NCBI RefSeq assembly: GCF_000003815.2
Contig: NC_049997.1
Span: 9,325,060-9,389,059, forward strand
DNA length: 64,000 nucleotides
Source: Branchiostoma floridae
Taxonomy: Eukaryota; Chordata; Leptocardii; Amphioxiformes; Branchiostomatidae
Direction: 5' to 3'
The position numbers and the translations under genes were made by a program. Under the pieces are notes generated by a model, which was given only the letters and a program-made list of their open reading frames with translations, made no database searches and was not told the DNA's origin. Positions within the stretch are counted from its first letter, which is position 1, and each line of letters opens with the position of its first letter. Positions 34,156 to 44,100 of this stretch are shown one piece after another.

Positions 34156-36338
34156 TACAAATGTAAGTACCATTTGCAGGTGCGCATTTTGTACGCCAGA
34201 ATACGGTACGGGTACGCGAAAGAACAACAAGTCCCGCATACCGGGTCGCTACTGTGCATAACACACACGGCTTCTGGCGATGAAAGCGGCTTAGTGTAGC
34301 ATTTGTGGGATCAGTGTAACCTTCGTGTCACCGCTGTTATGGAGACCACAACCCGCGGGAAAGATTGGGCGGTTAGACTTACGAAGAAGTTTCGGTGTAG
34401 CTTTCATCCTAACATTCTACATTCACATGTCCTGTTTTTTAGTGTTTACTAGAAAATACATAATAAGTACGGTTATGTTGACTGTAGAATTACAAAAGAG
34501 GAAAGCAAAGAATAATGCTATTTGTTCTTAAAGAAATCAAAACAGGTTTCCTTTTAACGCGGATGTTTGTCATTGGTAATGTAATTTTGGCAGAGCTATT
34601 GATATGTTGCCTGTTTTGTTCCTTCTGCATTTCTATAAATGACTTTTGTTGTTCTATTTCTTAAAGACGTCTCATAAAAACTAAGAGCAATTAATCTAAA
34701 ACACGATTTAGGGGGCTTCAATCATTGAAACAGCAAATATATCGGAAAATTTCCTTCATAAAGAGCCTTTTGGTCAGAACAATAGTCGCACCCATTGTCC
34801 TACTTCTCTCAAATATCGTCTGTATCAAACAATACATTTCCCAAGATGAGTAGTTTACGTTACCGCGACATTGTTCGGGTTGGGTCCAACACACAATACG
34901 TGGTTTCATTGCTTAGAAAGAAGGGGCATTGTCCTGTAGTGACCTCAACGACCTTGCCGTTCGGGGAGACCGAACATGCCCTGAAAGAATCCAACCGACC
35001 CCGCTGACATGAAAAGCGCACGGCCGTTGCTAGGGGAGAAATTGAGCGGCACAGAGTAAATTTATTGCATTGCCAAAAAATCTATCACAGTCGTGAGTAA
35101 GCAAAAAATTGGAGTCGTTGGCATTCCTCAATATGTGTGCATAACCCCAGAGGGCTCGCTGTGTGTCTGCAGAAGTGAGGAAAGCGAGAAAACATGCATC
35201 GAAATTGGACGCGCAGAAACGCGTTGAAATTAAGGTTTGGCAAGATGGCGTGATCGTAATACTGTAAAAGTTGGAAATGTTCGCGAGGAGAGGAGAAAAG
35301 AGTGTTAATTCGCAGTGGTTTTAGGTTCACAGTTGAAACTACAATGCATGGTTTTACTGAAAAAGGGGGAACTGACTTCGCAGTAAACTGTAAAGAGGCC
35401 ACTGTACTGTAAAAACTGCGAACATAAAACTACCACAAACATTTTACCCTTTACAGTAACGGTGTCCGATTAGATACTGCGGATTTCCCACTAGGGTCAG
35501 TCGTATTCTGGCTGCTGCTTCTTCTGAAGCGGTTTATTGCTTATTTTCTTTCGTGCAACATAAAATCCACCGTATAGATATACCGGGCCTTAAAGTGCTA
35601 TAAGGGAATGAGAAACCGTTCAGCGCTTCTAGCTGTGCTGCAGCTGTCATGCATATTCAATATGACAACATGTATCGTTTAAAATACACAATCTGTAAAA
35701 ATACAACATACGGAAATCATTGAAACATCAGACAATTTGAAAATGCAACGTTCAAATCGCTGTAATTTCTTCTCATACTGAAACATCAAAATATCGGCAT
35801 TGTTTTATACAGAAATGGCTTGACGTAAAATATATATAATGTACAAAGCTTGCAGTGCCCTTTAATTTTGGCACACAGTCGGTATATTCTAAAGAGATCC
35901 CCCCCTCAAACTGTGCTTTGGATTATACGGTCCATTGGTCGAGTTAAAACGACAACGCCACAAAGACTTCAAGGGGAGAGGGTCGCACGAAACGACAGCT
36001 GTTGACATCTGAAAATGTACTTTATTCCGGAATCTTGAATAAATATGAAAATAGTCTATGCTATGCTTTGAGAAATGTATTCGAAAGTGCAAAGCCTTAG
36101 ACCAATATCTTCATGGTACAAATATTCTATAAGTGTTACCTGACTCAAATTATAAACATCTCCATTCAAAACAGCATATAAAATCAACATGGCGTGACAG
36201 TTAAACTCGTCAGTATAATTCCTCCGTGTTGAAACCGTTGACACTACTTTGGGCCTTCGAATGCATATTCAAGCAGATGTGAAAAGGGAAGATCGTGCCT
36301 TTGCTCACTTCTCAGTAACGGTGAGGCCATCCTCGTCG
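34156..36338. other. Gene-free stretch
   Basis: 35240-35460 contains repeated ACTGTAAA.. and TTTACAGT tracts resembling decayed MITE material. No exon recognised. Confidence 0.35.
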
Positions 36339-36480
36339 AAGGTTACTGTACGATTTTGATGTAGGGTTTTCAAGCAGGCTTTGACAGAACCAACCGCCAA
36401 AAAAGACCCAATGCTGCCCGACATTTGGACAACACACACTCGACAATCGTACGTCGATCGCACAACGATCGCACGACGCA
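36339..36480. repeat. Dispersed repeat, copy 1
   Basis: TACGATTTTGATGTAGG, AAGCAGG.TT, GACAGAACCAAC and CGACAATCGTACG recur in order at 50818-50970. Confidence 0.65.
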
Positions 36481-37267
36481 TATTGAGGGCGTAGTAGACT
36501 CGGGATAGTCGTGAATGTGTCTTGCGAAATTCAACTGTATTACTACAGAAAAGGCTGTCTAATATCCCTTTTCTCTGCATCTGGTTCTGTCACAGCTTGC
36601 CTAAAATTGCACAAAATAGAAATCGTACGACGACGAACGACGTATGTGACAGCGCCATTAACGGGACAGTAAAGAAAAGGTACGATCTCCGCTTCCAATA
36701 TCTGCTTGGAGATTATATCGGAACCATATCCGTACCCACGCACGCGTGAAACGTTTCACGTCGTTTAGCTGGCTTCAAACGGAACAAAATATCAATACAG
36801 GAGAATTGAAGCCACTGCATAAAGTCCATTCAATAATATCCTGAGGCCACTTGGAACGACAGTAGAGGACCCGCCTCGATGCTTAACGCTTTTACATAAT
36901 ACGTGCGTGTTTTTTCATCTCCATATATAAAATACAAGCCGGCACTTATATAAGACTATAGACATACCGAGATACCTCCAAAGCAGGTGGCGGGAGACAT
37001 CGTAATGTTGCTGTTTTTTGTTACCTGGGGAAAGGACGTTCACCTTCAACCAGGGTACTGTTATTTTTTACCTTTATTTAACCTTGAGACATCTTCGGCC
37101 TAAGCCAGTTTTCAAGATTTCAAGGGTATGTTTGATATGTTTGGTTTATGTGTTCGAACCTGTAACTCAGGATCCTTTCAATTGATTTGTATGAATTTTG
37201 TTATCTTGGTAGTTATTGAAATTTAAAAAAAAATATTACGATTTGGACCCAGTAGTAGTATATTTTG
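36481..37267. other. Gene-free stretch downstream of four-jointed
   Basis: No exon seen; 36701-36711 is one copy of the dispersed CTCCAAGCAGA 11-mer (reverse). Confidence 0.4.
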
Positions 37268-37273
37268 TTTATT
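37268..37273 (-). terminator. candidate polyadenylation signal for four-jointed
   Basis: AATAAA on the minus strand, about 440 bp past the stop codon. A second AATAAA is at 37073-37078. Either could end the transcript; only cDNA would tell. Confidence 0.3.
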
Positions 37274-37714
37274 TTCAGACTTAAGATGACAATATTCAGA
37301 AAGCAGTAAGTAATCAACAGATTTCAGATAAACAAAAAGGCAACATTAAGATAGTCTATCCGAAGCCTGCTTTGGCGGCTAATTTTGTGAGAGGCTCAAC
37401 CAACCCACCGGATGCCACGTTACACTTTCCCAAAATCACAATATTTTCCATTGCCGTTGACATAGTTAATATACAAAACAGATCTGTTACAAAATTAGAG
37501 TCCACTTCTACAGTTCACTATATTCTCATGATATACGCAAAGGGCACTAGACGATATGTTAAAGCTAAGAGCACTGTTTTCAAACCCTTACCTGGTATAC
37601 AAGTCTTGTTGATTCCTCCTTGAAAGCTTGCAGTATGACAACAAGTATAACTATTTTGCACAAAGCAACATTTTTGTGTTCTTCTCTGTGAACCCGAAAG
37701 CAACAGGTCCTCTC

Positions 37715-38130
37715 CTATCTTCCTTCCACGTGATATGTCTTCCGACACTTGTGTATCTGTTCGTACACTGAATCAATCCTCTCATTCAACGTCCTGAGAT
37801 TCGCGTCAGGCAGAAAAGGCAGCCATCTTTGGAGGGGTTCGTTCGCCTTGAATTCCTTCAAGAGGAGGTCCCCGACGTCTTTCTTTTTGTGCAAACTCTC
37901 TATGATGTGAGCGGTCCTTTTTCTGAAGACGCACAGTGACTTGAGGAGCGAGTCGTGGAAGTGTGCGTACTTGTCTAGGAGTCGGTAGCTGTGGAGTAAG
38001 CCGCTCTCGTTGTCGAAGAACACCAGAGAACCGTCTGTAGCAGATTTCTCCAAGTTGTGGACGGGGGAATCCATGATCTGTGAGTTCCACTGACGATTGA
38101 ACATGTTGTTGGCCACGCGGTCAAAGTTTG
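37715..38130 (-). CDS. fjx1: four-jointed exon 5 (residues 356-493, stop TAG)
   Basis: Terminal coding exon. The acceptor CTTTTTTCAG at 38131-38140 is followed by the rest of the Ala codon and NFDRVANNMF, the continuation of the catalytic-loop-like motif. FFDNESGLLHSYRLLDKY and LLKSLCVFRKRT follow, all closely matched in FJX1. The TAG stop is at 37715-37717. Confidence 0.92.
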
Positions 38131-41100
38131 CTGAAAAAAGTATTACAAAGGATGTTGTTATTAGCTCACAAGTATCTGTAGATGATATAATTACGTTAAT
38201 CGGATATATTTTTTCCTTGATATGATATTTAATTGCAAGAAAACTGACTCACAGTTTTTAGACCGATCCTGACTGCCCATTACAATTATAAATTGGAGCA
38301 ATTAATGCATTACAATTAGTGGTTCGATCAATGAGGTGCTTCGTGTCCGTCAAAACATAATTCTATGATTTGACGGAGATGAGTCGGGCTATGGGGTCGA
38401 CCTATTATTGAGGATGACGTAGCGTTCGGTTGAGAATGCCTTTATCACTGAGTCAGATTTCCTGATACATTTAAGTGAAGAAAACTGCCGCTCTAGGTAA
38501 AAACGTCCTTGGCATTCAACGTCCGAATCTTGACTTTGCAAACCAATCAGTGTAATGATAAGATCTTTATTACCTTTCGATTGGCACGTGTTTGACTATG
38601 CCTTAGAGTGTGACTTAAGGATTGTTGGATACATGCCCAAAACGCCAGTCTTGATTAGATCTTTACAAGATAACTCAAGAAACCTGCTCAACTCCGAGAG
38701 CACAACTGCGTGTGGGGAATATCTGAGTCAGACGTTTTTGTTGAAAGTGTTTCAAATGAAATTTTTCGTATTTTAAACCGATTGTTTTTACCGCTAGGAA
38801 TAAAAGGTCCACAAGTGATAGTTTGGTATTCGTCACCCCAAATCCTAAAATTTGTTATCGGAAATACATAGTCCAGGATCGAATAGAACACCTAGACACC
38901 TTTGACCCATTTCTGCAATCACGTGACCATAAAGTCAGGTGACCCAAGTAAGTGGGTCTGTCACCGTGACGAGGGTCGTATGTATTGGTATTATAAGAGT
39001 ATTCATACACGGTGAAAACGATAAATTATGACACAGAATATACTGTACATGTATCAGACTAAATTGCTTTATCCTTCACAATACAAAGTTTAAACATTGA
39101 TAATATATTAGCAACACATAATACATTGCCCGTGGGCCTCAGCTTTAGTGCCGCCATACTACTACTACTACTACTACTACTACCATTCAGTCAGTCTATA
39201 CAGACTACTAGTATGACTTTCCGCAATAGAACTGAACGACAATGAAGACTACAGAACTCATGAATACAGAATACTGCTCAGTCAGTCATACCTGTTAGGT
39301 AATCGAACACGATGAGGTCTGACCACTGCGCCAGTTCGCCCAGCTCGGCCGCAGACAGACCCTCCAGGTCCTCGGGAACGGGGTGAAGGCGCCGGTCGTC
39401 GTACCGGAGCTTGCGGGGGATGTAGGCTGGGATGAGGTGGTCCGCCCACCGAGAGAGGATGACCAGCTTCCCCTCGTTCCACTGGGACAGGTGGACGTCG
39501 TGAGACACCTCCGCCCACTGAAAAATTATAATAATAATAATGACTTTATTGCACAAAAATTGTACGAGGTACAAAGTATAGCATCTACATAACTACAGTG
39601 TTATAACTTAACATAAGGCTTATCTAACTGATACAGGAGTTGTAGTATGGGATAAGTTTCTTATTATCATTGAAGGCTTTTACAATCATTTGGGGAATTT
39701 CTAATGTCTAAACCTTCTTTGATATATTTTCCTATATCTGCCATACAGGGATTGTCACATGTCATTATGTATTTGAATTTGCACTTCAGGTCCATTTGGA
39801 TAAATCCTTGTGTATAAAATGACAGCCTTCTGTATAGAGAATCATATGATAATGAGACAATGAACGACAGTCATTGCCATACATGGTACAATGGATGGCA
39901 ACAGCTATTAGACAATGATACCAGGCTGATTCTTACAATATAGAACTACAAAATATTATTGATGATGGTATATGGATTACATTTTCGTAATGTATGTATC
40001 ATTGGTAGATATTGGAGTTAGACATGATAATACATGTAGTACGTGAAAAATGCTAGTCTGTGTGCCAGATATTGATAGGCAGAGGCATAAAACATAGTAA
40101 CATACGATCAAGTATGAGAAACTTTTGTCAGCACAATAAAGATCAAGATATATAGAAAGTCAATGGCTATATATCACACGAACACAAACCAAAAAAAGAT
40201 CAATAGCTTTCTATTGCAATATTTCTTGGTCAGAATTTATGATACCACTCGTGTCTCATTGACAGTCAAAAGTTGTATTGAGGGACTCGCTAAGACGGAG
40301 ACAAATTTAAAGTAGGGCTAACCCCAGGTGAAACAGTATAGGACGTACGTTGAGACAGGTTGGACGAAGCACGAAAAGACATCCAACTTTTGTCAGCACA
40401 ACAGACATCAAGATACGAAGTTGCAGCCGCACCAGCGATGCAATATAAAATTTAGTAGCCTTCCATTGTAATATTGCTTGAAGGATGTATGGTCCCACTC
40501 GACAGGCAAAAGTTGAAGTGATAGACCCGCCAAGACGGAGACAAAGTAGGGCTAACCCCAGGTGACCCCAGGTGAGCTTACCTGGTGTGAGTTGGTATTG
40601 ACCGTGCTGAGAACACACGGAGGCACGTTCGGGATTTCAAGCACACGGCTGAGGTAATAGGAGAACACTTCTCCTAAACAAACAAAGATAAACATCATAT
40701 CAAACACCGTGAAAAGTTTCCTTCTTTTGGTGAAGTCTTGTTGTAACTACGTCGCATTTCTTAACCGGGGCCTGGCCGCGCAACCTTCGGGAACGAAAGT
40801 ATGATATAAAGACACCAAACTACACAAGACGTAGTGAGTAGTCGTGGGCATTATTTGTGTATATTCTTACGTATAAATTTCTATTTTTCGTTTCCACAAA
40901 TAGCCCGGCCGGGCCCTGGTTTGAAATGTAACGTTAGCCAAAAACTGAAACCACTTGATGAGTGAATTAAAGCACAACGCAGAGTCCTGTATTTTATTGG
41001 GTCGATGAAGAACACTTGTCCTATACAAACAAAGATAAACATCATAAACAACGTGAAAAGTTTCATTCTATCAATGAAAACTAGCAGCCTAAAACTGTAA

Positions 41101-44100
41101 CCACTTGATGAGTGAATTATAGCACAGCAAACTCCTGTATCTTATTCGGTCGATGAAGACACAGGCAATAACCGGTACAAACTGCATGACGGATGGCTAG
41201 AATATCGCAACTTGCTTGCCCCGTCCTTGGGGTATCGAAAGTTTGCATATTATCCCGGCGACTGGAACTAACGGTCATAGATGGATGACGGCAATTTCTG
41301 ACACTAGAAGGGCCGCTCTATCATTGTCACGGCGTGCCAGGAACATTTCACAACGTGTTGGGACTAGAGTTTCGTGAAAATCTGGCTGTAGTATTCGCGC
41401 TATATTCCTCTGAGGAGTGAATAAATTCACGTAGGAGAAATTGACCAAATGGCGTGAATAATTGAGGAAAGAGGAGCTGGCTAACTGGAGGTTTTCTGGT
41501 CGTTTAACTAATCCGGCAAATTATCCGCTCTACTGGACCAATTTTTAGCCCTGTAAAATTTCGTAATCCTCGCTTTTAACGACGATTCGTGTGATGAATA
41601 TTTATAGAACAATGTTTACCTAAAATATGAATCTGTATCAGGCATATTTCTTGACTTCTTACATTGTATTTGTTTGGTGTTTTGCCGATTTTCAGCACAG
41701 TAAATTTGTTAATTATCATATCCTTGGTAGCCACTCATTTGGTGAGAATATGGTTCTTAACCTAGTCTGCAGTCTTCATTAAATTTTCAATGACTGGTTC
41801 ATATACTCCGCCCCTTACCTTGTATTTGGTCCGTGTTTTGACGGTATCGTGCGCAGCTCAGAGAACCGTCTTCTAGACTCAGCAATCTGTTGAGCATGCG
41901 CCCACAACCCTCCTGTAGGACAGGAAACAAAACGCAAACAAAGTTTTTATATCAATGATAATAATAATAACTTTATTGCAAGTCCGTACACAAAGGCTAA
42001 TTGCAAACAAGGTAAAGCAGTGGTATACATAATTGTAAACATACTAAAGAAGAAAAATGAGATTTATAGATAAATTAAAAGGGAAATAATGCCTATCCTA
42101 TATATTATATTCAATATGGGACCTTTGCGTTTCGATGACGTCAAAATGGCGTCTACGATTTTGACCTCTTCGTTTGAACCACATCAAAACTGTACTAATA
42201 TGTATCAAGCTTCTACTATTCTTCCCTTGGGAATATTTCCTTTACTACTGTGACGCTCAGACGCTTTCGCTATCTATTTGTCTAAGGCTTTGTGGGATGG
42301 ATGCGTTGGCTTTGTAAGACTAAAGCGACTGCGTCAGAAAGTGTATCTGGGTTTATCATCGTAGCCTGCAGCATTGGCAAAGTCAAAGTGGCGCCTGGCG
42401 TGGCAGACACGCCGACGGGACGTACGGGACGATGTCATCCTTTAGAAGATGTTAAGTGTCACGGGAAAGCGTGACAAGCCTGTGAAGCTGTGCAAGTAGG
42501 GTCAGTCCACTTCCGTGTGGGAGGAAAAATATATATATTCGATACATAAAACAATAACGACTGTCCTAAATATACACGCTGGATTGTAAATATTATATGT
42601 TTTCTCTATTTGATAGTTCAAGTACTAGTAGGGTCGGTCCATTTTCGTGTGGGAGGAAGAACATATTCTTAGATCCCTTCACTGTTGTTTTGTTTTGTTT
42701 TGCTGTTATTTTGTAATTGCTGTTTGTTTGTTAGAATGGTTTATGTTCTTAGTTTTTATTTTCTTGTAGTTTGTAGCATGTTTTAACTGTACGTTGGAGA
42801 TACGGGCCTTGTAAAGGATGTATTATCCCTGCGAACAATAACGACTATCCTGAATATACAGTCCTGTTAACGTGGGTTGTAATGTTTTCTCTATATGCTA
42901 TTTCTTTTCAGTGCAACGACTGCCTGTAGTTATTTTGGGGGCATGTCGGTGGAGTAATGTGTTTTCACAATTACGACTCCACAGCAAATAACTGTGCTGT
43001 CCATTGCGTTACTCATAAAAAATAGGAGTGCCAAATGTATATGTTTTGTCTATCTGCTATTTCTTTTCAGTGCAGCGACCGCCTTCTTTTGGTAGGTATT
43101 TTCGAGGCATATCCGTGGAACAATGTGTTTTTTACAATCACGACTCCACAGCAAATAACTGTGCAGACCATTACGTTACTCATAAAAATAGGATTTCCAA
43201 ATGTACTGTCTCTACCCCATACGAGTTAACGCAATGTCGGAGCGCTTTTGTGAAGGGAAAATTGGGTTCTATGACAAATGACGACCGCCGGGAGAGATAA
43301 AAATATATATAAAGTATTCCGCACAAAAAGTAGCCTACGAAGAAAGGGTATGGGTCACCACATAGTCAGTGCGAACGTGCCTGGCATATAGCGACTAGCT
43401 GCAGAAATGTGTACAAGAAGTGGTTGTCATCAGCGCTTCCATTTAGACGATATAACGTACATTTTGAAGGATTAGCTTTCAAGTATCGTTACAGCGTACT
43501 AAATGAATGCAAGAGGCATCGAATATTCCGATCAAATAGACAATCAGTTATCCTTAAGCCGGGGTTTTAGTTTTGAATGGATTTTTGTTCATCTAAAAAT
43601 AAATGAAAGAACCATGATGAAATACCTGAGCAAACGTAATGGTGCAACAAGCTACGCCATTTAGTGATACGCCGAGGATGAAGGGAAATCATCTTGTTAT
43701 TACAGAGAGCAAAGGAAATTAATAAAGCGGAGATGTGGAACGCTGCGATCGTTACTTCTTCCGTTAGGCTTGGCTTGGAGCGGGCGCTATTAGCCGGAAT
43801 GACATTGTAACTCCCAGGGAAACATTTGGATGTGCTTCGATAGGATGGAATAAAATGAAGGCCTTGCTGCTGATGGTAGCTTTTAAGCGCACGTCGCCAG
43901 TATAATGCAGTTACACAATATTGGAACCAATGGTAACAACATTTTGAGACAATCTCATGTCCTGATTTACTGTATTCGAGACGAGCGAGAAAGAGGGCTA
44001 GGGAATGAGAAAATATTGGTCCAAAATACATGTACAAATCAGAAGATATTCCATTTTATCTACGGTAGTTACAAGCTTGTGAAATTCGGTTTGCTAATCG

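Noticed and set aside
41819-41912. Alternative reading GLWAHAQQIAESRRRFSELR for exon 2
   Set aside because: Open, but phase and homology favour EGCGRMLNRLL, which matches the FJX1 GCGR..NRL block and joins in frame with both neighbours.
42902-43205. Plus-strand tandem units with TTTCTTTTCAG acceptor-like strings considered as duplicated exons of an antisense gene
   Set aside because: Following frames break in one unit, no donor or protein family recognised; treated as an intronic tandem repeat.
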